DNA of 22,841 nt from Apostichopus parvimensis (taxonomy: Eukaryota > Echinodermata > Holothuroidea > Aspidochirotida > Stichopodidae), in contig KN894608.1 of the NCBI GenBank assembly GCA_000934455.1, positions 1 to 22,841 of the forward strand. The letters run 5' to 3'. Below, piece by piece: positions 11,965 through 22,550 of this stretch (positions are counted from its first letter, which is position 1; each line of letters begins with the position of its first letter). A model generated the notes under the pieces. The model made no database searches, had not been told where the DNA came from, and was given only the letters and a program-made list of their open reading frames with translations. Both the position numbers and the translations under genes were made by a program.

Positions 11965-13769
11965 TCATCTCAAGACATCAGATGGGCTTATATCGTCATC
12001 TCCAGTTTTCTCAGACTGTCCTGATAATGTTAAGTTTTGTAGGTCTGTTTGTAAATCCTCCTCAAACTCCTCTATTACACCATCCTCTGTAGATGATGAA
12101 TCATCATCTTCATCCGCTTCAAGATCACCATCATTTCCATCACATGAATCTGGTCTCTCCTCATCAACTTTTTCCTTCCTCTGATTCCTATAGTAAGCTC
12201 TCCTTTCCCTCTCTGACATGAAACGCAGCTCTGCCTCTAACGCACTCTGTTGAGCAGCAGCTTCTGAGGCAGTAGGTGTATTCCTAACACAAATCATGAA
12301 GAAAAAGAATAAGGAAAGTAAAATAGCAAAAGGGTCAGCCATCGGAAGAGCACATGCCTGGCCTTTTTATTCCCGACGTCAAGGCCAAAAGTCCTGTTCT
12401 AGCCAAACTCATGGCTCGTATAGAGCAGTATTAGATGATGATAGGTTGCCAGCTATCATGAAAGGTTCCTTGCAGTGGTCAAACAAGGAAGCAGGTACTG
12501 TACTAATGCAAGAAAACATATCCTTGTCAGAAGGAATCTAGTTGTTGGGAAGGATGGTAAGAGGTGTGGGGAGGTAAGAATAAGACATATCTCATTTTTC
12601 TTTACATAGGCAGATACTAGTGATGAAGTTGATTGGGCAGGATCATTTTGCATTTATTGACAAGTGAACTTCTTCAAAAGGGTTATTAGCAGAGACTGAG
12701 GGGAGGTGGCATATGTTTATAACACTTATAACAAAGTGCTACAAATTCAAAAATTCTACCAACTAGCAAATAGCAAGCTGCTTTGCCACCATATACACAC
12801 ATCATTTTATGCATGTACACATACTATTTCAAAAACATGAACTGGAAAAGAAATACTTACTCGTGTATTATTTCTGCCTTTTCACCACATTTGGCACAAG
12901 TCCTATTATCCTTTGCACATTTGCTGCAAATTACATAGTAGGCTTTCTTCACGGTCTTCTGTAAACATTTTGTACTGAAAAAAAATTCATGGGCAAGAAA
13001 ATGAAAACATGACTAAGTACTGTATATTGACTTCAAACTTGCTTAAGTTATCACAATGTCTCAAAAGGTTCCAACACATATTGGTAAAATGATTCAACAA
13101 TTGGAATATTCATTGGCACTGGCTACTAGGCTTAATAAGATGAAATGTGTCTGGTGTGTATTATTACATGCAATTTACCAAGGTGAGGATAAATAACTTG
13201 ACTATCAACGGTTTGCAAACTTCATCCAAGTAACTGCAAGCTGATGTGACACACACTCTTTGAGGCTGTGTTAGTATAGCATTTATCAAATCTTTACAAA
13301 CCAGTTATGGTTAAGATAATGATGTATTGTAATATGTGAGTGACCTATACTTATGGCATGCTCAGCACACAGCAAATTTAAGAACTCTACAGTATATGTT
13401 GCAATACTATGTCTAACATTGAACATTGTTAGTTGTATTTGTTATAAAATGACTGTCCTTTGAGTTTCTAAGTACCTCATTCTTCCTAACATAACATAAG
13501 ACCTTAATGCAGACTTAAAAGCGACAAACTGAAAAGATGCATAATGTTACTTGTTAGGTTTACCATTTCTTAGGTTGGGTGAGCTGTTTGTACTTTTTGT
13601 ACTGAATCTTCCATTGGATGATTTGCACGCATCTCTTGCAAACTTCAGAGATTACCATACTGTTTATTTCCTGCGTCCTTTTGCTGTTGTCATGAAGATT
13701 GTTTTTAAATTTTGAAGAGTTTTTATATTTTTGTCCTTTTTTCTTGTAATTTCCTCGCTGAACACTCAT
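11965..13769 (-). CDS. C9orf85: C9orf85 homologue (DUF2039 family), eight-cysteine protein of unknown function
   Basis: Three - strand exons, 13769-13564, 12974-12861 and 12283-11965, join in frame with GT/AG borders into 639 bases, or 212 residues. The human protein is somewhat shorter. The N-terminus 'MSVQRGNYKKKGQKYKN' matches the family opening, so the ATG at 13767-13769 is preferred to the in-frame upstream ATG at 13919. Four CxxC pairs (C44/C47, C69/C72, C85/C88, C95/C98), with 'KCLQKTVKKAYYVIC' and 'CAKCGEKAEI', look like two zinc sites; this is inferred. The codon for C69 is split by intron 1. After residue 108 the chain changes to a charged helix ('LEAELRFMSERERRAYYRNQ'). It ends in a strongly acidic, low-complexity tail ('LEADEDDDSSSTEDGVIEEF'). 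No function is established for the family as far as I know. It shares its upstream region with SIRT6. Confidence 0.9.
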
Positions 13770-14279
13770 ATTGACACTTTTCTTGATACAATTCTTACAA
13801 TTGCTTAGCGGAGTTTCACGTGTAATGATTAGTCTCTCACGATATGTTGCAATCCAGCTTGTTTGAAAGTGGTTCCGCGAAAAGAAATTATTTTGCGTAC
13901 ATGTCTGGGGATAATTCATAGCTTTGTGAACGTCAAATGGACGTATGACGAACCAATGTTACGAGCGTAGGTTATAAATTTTGAAAACACATCGCAGTAA
14001 AATACACATGTTTAAACTATATTTTGCAAGTTTCGAGAATAAAAAATGTAAACACAATACTAAAGTTTTTTATTAACCATAAATACATTTTTAAGAAATA
14101 ACGTATCTTTTAATTTACAATAAATATTACTATTTTTGCCAAGGATAACAAAATGTCAGCCTCCATAGTTGTCAAGTAGTCCCTAGCTGCAGCTTCCAAA
14201 TTTTAACCGCCTTCGTCATTTTCGAATATTTTTTGACTTGTTTGTTGCCCATGTTTTGTTAAAACTTGATACGCTCGAC
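13770..14279. promoter_or_regulatory. Putative bidirectional promoter between the C9orf85 homologue and SIRT6
   Basis: The 510 bases between the two start codons must hold both 5' ends, since the genes diverge. Candidate sites cluster at 13929-13957. They are a CRE-like half site on - (AACGTCA on +, 13929-13935), TGACG at 13946-13950, and a CCAAT box at 13953-13957. An E-box TCACGTG lies at 13816-13822. No TATA box is placed convincingly for either gene. The rest is AT-rich. Transcription starts are not visible from sequence, so the site assignments are inference. Confidence 0.55.
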
Positions 14280-17200
14280 ATGTCTGTTAATTATTCAGAT
14301 GGACTTTCACCTTATGATAATAAGGGCAAATGTGGTGCACCTGAGGTATTGTCGCTAAATTGATTCAAGGCCGATGGCAATACAGTATAGGCCTACTGTA
14401 GCCTAGCCCTAAGCTAGATTGATATACAGGCTAGAGCGATCTAGGCCTAGATACCTGTGTCAAGTAGCAGTCAAGGCCTAGTAATTACATTAAGAATAAA
14501 TATGACTAGCCTTTAATACGTATGTTAGCCTCAACTTAAGAGTGACTATGAATTATCTACTAGCCTAGTACTGAACATTACTGTGGTAGTATTTAGTTAC
14601 GTGGAGCCGAAGCACATTTGGCCTGAAGCAGGTGACTGCTGGGATGTATTATCTGCTGTAACGTTAGCATCTCCTTTTTTTAAATCGTACCAGGGAGCTG
14701 TTACTACTAGCTGGTCGTAGGCTACTACTGAACTGTATGCTTTCCCAGCAGAATTTTTGTCAGGATGCAAGTGCTTTGTCTCAAAGACTATGCAGGCCCT
14801 GTAAAATGCTGTCACATTTTTTCCCTGTAGAAATTTGACCCTCCAGATATCCTCCAAACCAAAATAGATGAACTGGTGAAGTTAATTCATAGCTCAAATG
14901 GAATTGTTGCTCACACAGGTGCTGGCATCAGCACATCAGCAGGGATACCCGATTTCAGGTTTGTATAAACTAAATTTTCAATGTTATGTGAAGCAAACGT
15001 TATTTCTCTTTAACCCTGAATTAGTCACTCTAAAAAATGTAGAAATGTGTAACTTGCTTATACGAGATAAGTGTCAGCAAAATATACGACTGTAAGATGT
15101 GAGCAGTGAATTAAAAAATAAATATATATGTAATATAAATAAATGAAAAAAGCTATATGCTTATTGCTTACTAAAGAAATTTTCAGAAAGTTGGAAAGAA
15201 AAAAAAAGAACTTACCCAGTCAGAGTGGAACATGAATAGCTAGCTGGAACATACAATATTAAACTGTTTTTCATGCACATTGAAACTTGAATGGGAACAA
15301 CGACAAGTCATTTTAATTTTCCATTTGTTAATTTGATATTTTTCAGAGGACCAAAGGGGGTTTGGACTCTGGAGAAAGAGGGTAAAAAACCAGATGTTAA
15401 CATTACCTTTGACTCTGCTCAACCGACTCTAACACACATGGCCCTACTGGGCCTTGAAAAAGCAGGCAAATTAACGTACGTGGTTACACAGAATGTGGAT
15501 GGTTTGCACCTAAAGTCTGGTTTTCCAAGGTAAGAACCTCAACCCATCTTCAAGTGATTTTTTTATATATCAGATGTGAAATTTGTTGTGTTGCCTCTAG
15601 AAGTGTAATTCTGAAGGGTAATGAGATGTTAAGGTGACAGAGTGTTCTCCCAGAACTTACACAACTTTGACAAGATGCTTGATTGGGTAGCATTTGTCAT
15701 CTAGGCTTAGCGAGAAGAAAGTTTAGATGAGATGAGATCAAGGTATTCAAGTATCACTCTTTATTTCCACGTTTATTTCTCTTCTTGAAAATTGAATATT
15801 TGCATGCGGCATGCAGAAGGTTTTTAGTATGGTTTTCTTCAAGGCTTGACTTAGTCCATCTGCTGCAAAAGTAAAATGTTGTATTGACCTGGATATTGAT
15901 GTAACCATCACAAGGTTATAAGAGTTATAAACATAGTGGGATACTAAACTGTTAATATTGTGTGTTCATATTAGTCAACTTTTAGTGGCAAAATTATAGT
16001 TTAAACATAGTGGGACACTAAACTGTTAATATTGTGTGTATGTATTTAGTAAACTGTTAGTAGCAAAATTATAGTTATAAACATAGTGGGTTACTAAACT
16101 GTTAATATTGTGTGTATTTATATTAGTCAACTTTTAGTGGCAAAATTACACTTATGAACATAGTGGGACACTCATTTCATTTGTTAATATTGTGTGTATA
16201 AATTTAGTAAACTAATCACAGTTACAAACATAGTGGGACACTCAACTGTTAATATTGTGTATGTATAAATGTAGTAAACTAATTATAGTTATAAACATAG
16301 TGGGACACTAAACTGTTAATATTGTGTGTATATATTAGTCAACTTTTAGTGGCAAAATTATAGTTATAAACATAGTGGGACACTAAACTGTTAATATTGT
16401 GTGTAATATATTAGTCAACTGTTAGTGGCAAATCATAGCTATAAGAATAGTGGGACACTAAACTGTTAATATTGTGTGTAATATATCAGTCAACTGTTAG
16501 TGGCAAAATTATAGTTATAAAGATATTGGGACACTCAACTGTTAATATTGTGTGTATGTATTTAGTAAATTGTTAGTGGCAAAATTATAGTTATAAACAT
16601 AGTGGGACACTCAACTGTTAATATTGTGTGTACATATTAGTCAACTTTTAGTGGCTAAATTTTAGTTACAAACATAGTGGGACACTCAACTGTTAATATT
16701 GTGTGATTAGTCAATTTTTAGTGGCAAAATTATAGTTAAATTATGTAATTAACAGTAATGTATAACAAAAGTTAAATATCAAACCCAATATTTGATGACT
16801 TTTTAATCATTTTTAATGTTCTCATAGTATCATATATCTTATTTCAATTTCTTTTTAATTTTATTTTCAGGAAGAAGATGTCAGAACTACATGGGAACAT
16901 GTTTACAGAGAAATGTGATAAATGTCACAGGTGAACTTCCATTATTATTGTGTTCGTATTTTACATACTGTTTAATTTTCGTTTTTGTGTTTTCTAGACT
17001 TTTTATTCCTTTGATTTCTCTGTCTTTTTGTTTCTATTTGTTTTAGGTTTTGTAAAGCGTCTAGAGGCCTTTTGGTATTTGGTGCTATATTAAGAACTTT
17101 TTTATTATTATTATTATATTATTATTAAGTATATCTTAGCCATAGTGTACCATTACTATAAGATGAACAGCTAATGTGGTTTAATTTCCATATCTGTGTT

Positions 17201-20200
17201 TGATATTTATTTTAAAGTAAGTCTAATTTAAATTGAATATGCAAACTTGAGTATTAAAACAAATTTTGTTTCCCCTCACAATGTCACTGAAAGGAATATT
17301 GTAATTGCTCAAATATTTAATTGGTATAGGTCCTGATAAAAATAACAATTTCCAATTATAGTTTTAGTCGTTACAGTATTTATATAAGTCTATGTAAGGA
17401 CACCTCCACATCCAATGGAAGTCGTGTTGTCATTATCTTTGCTGTGAAATGAGCTTCGGAATATATTGTGTGATTCTTTCTAATGCAGAGTATACGTCCA
17501 GCCGACAGCTGTTCCAACATTGGGTCTGAAACCCACTGGAAAGGTCTGTTCCCAAATGAAATCTAGGGGAAAGTGCCGGTGAGTTGTCCTTTTTGGTTTT
17601 TATGTCTAATAAATAGATAAAGGGTTTAGTCATAGGGTCGTCCAAACACTTCAGTATCTGGTTAGTATTCCCTTGTGGTATATGAGTGGAATATATGATT
17701 ATAGAATAAGGTTTCTTTTATTACGAATATGTCAAAACCTGTTAGTTACATTCTTCTCTCTTTATCATCCTTCAGGATGGGTTGTCAGGGGTGGCAGAAC
17801 AGGATGCAATCTTACCGGGGGTGGGGGGGGGGGGGGGAGGGGAGTCCAAAATATACTGTGACACTCGGGTGAAATTTTCCTGGATCAAACTGGATCCCCT
17901 TTGCACCCTGTACAAAAAATTGCAGTATTTAATTGTTTCTTCAACCAAAGGACACTTTGAGTTATTATTTTATTTTAAGTTTTTCAACAAATTAGGGAGT
18001 CTTTATGTAAAAAAATTACTTTTCCATTGCATATATGGGAAAAAGCTACCTTTTACCAACAAGAAGGGGCACTTTTCAGACTTTATCACAAACTTCCTCG
18101 CTGCCCTGCCTTTGTGGATTGTAAGTGTCAGAGCGTGATTCTGGTAAATTTGGAATGACTTTAGTAATGATTCTTCTTCTTGTTTTCTTCTTCTTTTTCT
18201 TTTTTGCGTCCTTCAGTGGTAAATTGAGAGACACCATCCTAGATTGGGAGGATGCTTTACCTGAAACTGATCTTGAACTTGCAGATAAATACTCCAGGTA
18301 TTTCATTTCAGCTTTACTGGATGGGGCTTGTAGTTTCATTTTCAGATAACAAAAACAAAACAAAAATTCTTGTGCAATTTTACAGATTTTATATAGTTGA
18401 AAATGTCAAAGTTTACAATTACCAGAATTCCTCACAATAAAGGTGATTGAGGGTAGGGTAATTCTACATTGCAATGGTTTGCTCTGCCTTTTTTTGCTTT
18501 TTCCTTTTTGTTCTCAGTTGGTGTTAGAGGTATCACTCATTGTCAATTTTTAAAGTGTTTGAAATATCTTTCAATAGCTGCCAAAGTATCAGTAAATCTC
18601 AGTTTGCAAGTATTTAAGGTATCATTAGTGCTCAAGAGATGATGTAGGAGGTCAAACTGTTCCTTATCTTTACTCCAAAGAAGTAACCTCCCCTCCCCCT
18701 TCCCTTGCCACTCTTCTCCCCCCGCCACCATTCCTGTAAGTTTCTGCATCATTACTAATGACATTCCATTTCTGTGTTGCGTGTGAAGAACTGTATAAAA
18801 GCATAACTGAAGAACATTTTAAAATTAGCATTGATGACATTACTGAGTCTGCGATATTGAAATCTGTCTGTCCTTACAGGGAAGCCGATCTATCTATCTG
18901 CCTGGGAACATCTCTACAAATCGTTCCAAGCGGAACTTTACCCTTACTCACGAAGAAAACTGGTGGAAAATTAGCCATTGTTAATCTCCAACCCACAAGA
19001 TATGTAAGTACTAATTTCTTTCTTTATTGTTGAATTCTTTGTCCTTTTGGTAGAAACACAATATTTTACAGGGATTGATTCAATTTTTCGGTGTTGGGTC
19101 TCCCTCATTCTCCCTCCTCAAAAATACATGATAACAGAAGAAATTGTTGTTTCTTAGTCTGTTGCATAAGAATCCAAACAGATGATTCTTTCATTAATAC
19201 TGTCAGTGACAAAAAGAGTAAACATGTAGTCTCAATACTACCCTAGTGGGACAAACCACAGCTATCTGTGAGGCTAGGTTAACCTGGAGGTAGTTGGAAA
19301 GGCAATCACTATTTTATTAATTATTTTTTAATACTGCAACACTAGTATGCACCATGTCATACTTTGTATTTTAGATTAATTTTTGCAGACCAACTTTTAC
19401 CATTTAGACAGCTAATACAAAACAAAAGTTGCTGCTGTTGTCTGTGGGACATCCAGCAAGTGCAAGTTATCTGTTTGGGGTTATGTATGACCGTATTGTT
19501 TACACTATGTCACTGCTCATAACCTCATTTTAAACATCATTGGGCTGGCTGGCAATGGATTGTACAAATATGGAGATGTTTCCATCAGCAACATCTTTGT
19601 GAACATACATTTGTATACTAATAATATATTACCGAACCATGATATTACTTTTTCGTATGGCGTATCTTGCTATACAATACAGTACATTTCATCAGAAAGA
19701 CTTTACAGATATGATTCGTGGTTCATTGCTATCCCACTCTTCTTCTAATAGGACAAGAAAGCCGACGTCCGAATCTTTGGATATGTGGATGAGGTCATGT
19801 CAAAGGTCATGACTCAACTGGGGGTCGACATTCCGGAGTGGAAGGAAGAAACTTTCAAAAACATTTGCAACGGAGCCGATGCAAAACCCACCATCAGTCA
19901 GGGAAAATGTAAACTTGAGGTTGTAGTTGATCCACAAAGCCTTGGTCAGTCACAAGATTTGAAACCAGATCCAGACAAATGTCCCACATATAAAGACGGA
20001 GACTGTGATGAGACGTCAGAGACTGAAGATAAATTCATCTCTGGGAGTGATCTGAAATCAGAAGAAGGGAACGTTGGCCAAGAAAGCGGTACTAAAAGGA
20101 CTAGTCCTGTTGAAGTGAATGATTTAGAAGTCAAACGTCATTGTACGGCTAACGGCGACATCAGTTACGTTACAGGGGAAGAATCGGTCGTGGAAGAGAA

Positions 20201-20354
20201 GCCCGTTGTCAAGGAAACAGTGATTGATAGAGAAGAGACCGCGCAATGCACAGGAGAGGATCCAGGGAAAAATATTAAAACAGAAGAAACTCTAATCGTT
20301 AATATGAAAGATCAAAGTAACGGTGGTAAAGTGTCAGAGGACATAACTTCTTGA
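14280..20354 (+). CDS. SIRT6: SIRT6, NAD-dependent chromatin deacylase / mono-ADP-ribosyltransferase (8 coding exons)
   Basis: SIRT6 removes acetyl and longer acyl groups from histone H3 lysines in the nucleus and acts in DNA repair, telomere chromatin and metabolic gene control. Coding exons: 14280-14345, 14831-14958, 15347-15529, 16871-16930, 17489-17578, 18217-18297, 18880-19003, 19752-20354. All are GT/AG and in phase, totalling 1335 bases, or 444 residues; human has 355. The N-terminus '[19 protein letters not shown]' fixes the start. NAD-binding motifs are 'GAGIS' at 52-56, R65, 'QNVDGLH' at 113-119, 'GTSLQ' at 212-216 and 'VNLQ' at 237-240. The catalytic base is H133 in 'ELHGN'. Zinc ligands are C141, C144, C166 and C175. 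'[12 protein letters not shown]' is a SIRT6 signature that separates it from SIRT7. After about residue 275 the last exon continues as a long acidic tail with two SUMO-type motifs (K346, K420). Intron 3 carries a minisatellite. Confidence 0.97.
14388..14480. other. TAGGCCTA cluster in SIRT6 intron 1
   Basis: Perfect octamers at 14388-14395 and 14442-14449, with a near copy AAGGCCTA at 14473-14480. Several CTAG/GCCTA words lie around them. They start 43 bases after the first coding exon. This mirrors TIMM44 intron 1. Function is unknown. Confidence 0.4.
15926..16736 (+). repeat. Minisatellite: 11 tandem copies of a ~74-bp AT-rich unit in SIRT6 intron 3
   Basis: About 811 bases made of 11 adjoining units. 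Each contains the conserved words 'AACATAGTGGGACACT' and 'CTGTTAATATTGTGTG', followed by a variable stretch ending near 'TAGTGGCAAAATTATAGT'. Two subtypes are visible. One reads TTAGTCAACT after the core; the other reads TTTAGTAAACT and occurs in copies 2, 4, 5 and 9. Copies 4 and 5 share a deletion of about 10 bases, so one probably arose by duplicating the other. Units abut directly with no spacers. The array lies wholly in intron 15530-16870, ending about 135 bases before exon 4. Confidence 0.97.
17046..17127 (+). repeat. SINE/LINE 3' tail with (TTA)n end in SIRT6 intron 4
   Basis: The order 'GTTTTGTAAAGCGTCTAGAG', 'TTTGGTATTTGGTGCTATAT' and then a (TTA)n tail reproduces the shared 3' tail of many deuterostome SINEs and L2-like LINEs. 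In those, two GCGC-type blocks flank a CTTTGG core and an ATT simple tail follows. The body of the element upstream is not recognisable, so this is probably a 5'-truncated or very old copy. Confidence 0.6.
17816..17842 (+). repeat. G-tract in SIRT6 intron 5, possible G-quadruplex
   Basis: A nearly pure run of G with single T and A interruptions. It falls inside 17782-18138, where an open frame gives no family resemblance. The 'GGGGCACTTTT' word at 18066-18076 suggests that this intron segment may itself be an old interspersed repeat. Confidence 0.6.
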
Positions 20355-22433
20355 TGATACAAAATATATTGTCATTTGACACAGTTTGGGAATCTATATA
20401 TCAAAAATCTTCTGGATTGGTGTATTTAATGAACTTATGATCAGGATGCCTATCTCGTCCTGCTGTGGGTTATCATGTGGTGGTGTAATTCTTTGGTATG
20501 AGCAAATGACACATTTTAAGTGAAAATCATCATCTATTTTATTTATGGAGCTGCAAAATAGAGTAGACATTTTCATCGCCTTAAGACAACTCCAGGAACT
20601 GTTATCTTTCCTGTATATTTCAACCACTGACTCAAGCAAAGGCTTTGGCCTCTTTAGTGACTTGACCACACCAAAGAACCCCCAAATGATTTCCTTACAG
20701 GAGTAATTTTTTCGGGATAATGATCGGAGCACAAGTAACTGTATTGATGATATGAGCAGTTTACATTTATCTGCTCAGCCTTTGGTTTAAAGTTACATTA
20801 ATGTCTTATATGTAGGAACATATTTGTTGTGACATCATCCAACATGAGTGAAGAGTTGAGCTTGCCAAAGAAAGCCGCCTCAAATATAGAATTCCATAAA
20901 AATAGGGAAGATGGGTGGATGATTTGTTCAATATGAAGAAATAGCTTACAACTAATGTATTTCTCATGTTCACTCCTAAAAAAACAACTTTGAGAGGACC
21001 AAAAAAGGGGAAAAATGGAGGAGAGAGAGTCCTGGTACTGTTGTGATGTTGTTACAACTCGTCAGTTGTTCCTTGGTGTAGGCCTTAATTTACAACAATT
21101 TATAAAAAAAACCAATATGAACATCTTTTTCCTCAACCCTATAGCTATGTGTGTCTGTCAAGTTGCCTTTGCTAAGAAGCTTTACTCGTTTCGCAGTAAA
21201 CAAAAGAACCAGACGATTTAAAAATATTCTGGCTAAGAATAAATTTGGATTTTAAGAACTACTCACAGTTTCTTGATAATTGTCAATGACTTACAATACT
21301 CAGGATTTATGAATACATATATATTTCATACCAAACATTTCTGTTGTAAATAAATTTGTTCACTAAAAGCCCAGGGAGTTTACTTTCATCTATTGTTATT
21401 AACAAGTATATACCTTACCACCACCAGAATAACATGAGGCTAAGCCCCCACCCCCCCCCACCCCCGCTGGCAGACAATATTACCCAAAAAAAATCCTAGT
21501 TGACTGTAAAATAAATATATAACATATTTGTGCGGTACAACCTAAATAGTAAAACATTCTTCAAAAATGTGCAAAATAAAGCACCATTTTGAATTCGAGC
21601 AACGTCCGTTTTACCGATAATTTCTGAAATAAGACACCAAACTCTGGAAGGTATAAGATCTTAACCCCTTCCACTGTACAACAATGTCAAATATCATTGA
21701 TATAAATGATTAAACAATCGACAGCCGGTAAAACGTCGTTCTTATACAACGAAAAGTTAAAACTGCACTCTTTAAAAAGAATAGTCTTTGTTTTTACGCC
21801 TTTGTTATAGTTGCTGACTAACTTGATGATTAATAGATTTTGAAGTTAATTATTGATAAAAGGTGCAAAGGTCGAGTTTGTGATGTCTTTATTCTACATC
21901 TTAAATTTCTGTGTTTTCAACGTAAGCCTAATATTAGTTAGTTGAGTGGTGTGTTCTTCATATGATCCTACAGTTTACGGAGTAACAATAACTACATACC
22001 ATTTGATGTAGTGATAAAACCATTCCTGGAACGATACTATACTATGAAGTAACGGCTCAAGAATCAAGAGAACGCATCAAAATACATTTTGGAAGTTTCT
22101 GACAGGTCTACCGCGTGGGCAGCGTTGAGTATATTAGGCCTGCAACTGGCCACATATCATTTCAGGACACGCTCTGCTTGTGTTTGTTATTCCTGTCGGA
22201 GTTTGATTTGTAATTAGTTGTAAATGATTCGGTAAATTTCGTATGGAGTGTCGGAACTAATGTCAAACATCATCGTATGGTCACGGTCGGTTGTCATTTT
22301 GTCTTTCGGATGTTTGAACGGACGGACGGAGAAGAGAGATTGCCACACTGCGAAGAAGGATTAATTTTTGTGACTATGTAAACCTAATCAGAGGCCATAT
22401 ATCTCTCATCATCTGGACTAATATAAGAAACAC
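20355..22433. other. SIRT6 3' UTR and upstream region of the next gene
   Basis: The left part should be SIRT6 3' UTR, with AATAAA signals at 21238, 21349, 21510 and 21575. The minus-strand C-tract region at 21445-21465 is G-rich on -. From about 22100 to 22433 the DNA is less AT-rich and carries repeated CGGACGGACGG near 22317-22330. That is plausible 5' UTR or promoter for the exon at 22434. Short open frames here (for example 20394-20732 on - and 21015-21221 on +) resemble nothing known. Confidence 0.5.
21349..21354 (+). terminator. SIRT6: Candidate poly(A) signal for SIRT6
   Basis: AATAAA about 1.0 kb after the SIRT6 stop, followed by TTTGTT. A second copy at 21238-21243 is nearer the stop. 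Which one is used cannot be decided from sequence. Confidence 0.35.
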
Positions 22434-22550
22434 ATGAATGTCGAAACTGAATTAAAGATGGCTTCCACGAATAACAATGACGAAATTTATGGCTGTGAAA
22501 ACCCCAAATTTAATCCATATGATTTAGTATCATTTATGGCTGGACCTGCT
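22434..22550 (+). CDS. Putative first coding exon of an unidentified gene, continuing beyond the window
   Basis: An open frame of 39 codons ends exactly at a strong donor (GCT|GTAAGT), leaving phase 0. Two in-frame starts are possible. The ATG at 22458 has the better context (AAGATGGCT) and begins 'MASTNNNDEIYGCENPKF'; the ATG at 22434 adds eight residues. The segment ends 'NPYDLVSFMAGPA'. I do not recognise the family. The base composition and donor are typical of the neighbouring exons. No second exon is visible before the window ends at 22841. A TAGGCCTA octamer at 22809-22816 falls in the presumed first intron. It could also be a chance open frame. Confidence 0.5.

Noticed and set aside
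12296-12541. Open frame and weak tRNA-like words (A-box-like near 12340, B-box-like near 12380) in C9orf85 intron 2
   Set aside because: The spacing and B-box are too poor to call a tRNA or tRNA-derived SINE, and the open frame has no similarity I recognise.
13770-13919. 50-codon N-terminal extension of the C9orf85 homologue from an upstream in-frame ATG at 13919
   Set aside because: The family begins with an 'MS-Q-GN' pattern matched by the ATG at 13767-13769. The extension is not conserved and lies in the likely 5' UTR or promoter.
15926-16736. Regular repeat array that might be read as CRISPR-like
   Set aside because: Units abut with no unique spacers, are about 74 bp, and lie in an intron of an animal gene. 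It is a minisatellite.
17782-18138. 118-codon open frame across the G-tract in SIRT6 intron 5
   Set aside because: It starts in poly-Gly low-complexity DNA and shows no family pattern. It is probably old repeat or chance.
18740-18879. In-frame extension of SIRT6 exon 7 into intron 6, with no stop codon for about 46 codons
   Set aside because: The exon 6 to exon 7 join at 18880 restores the family sequence exactly ('[11 protein letters not shown]'). The extension resembles nothing in SIRT6 and is explained as chance.
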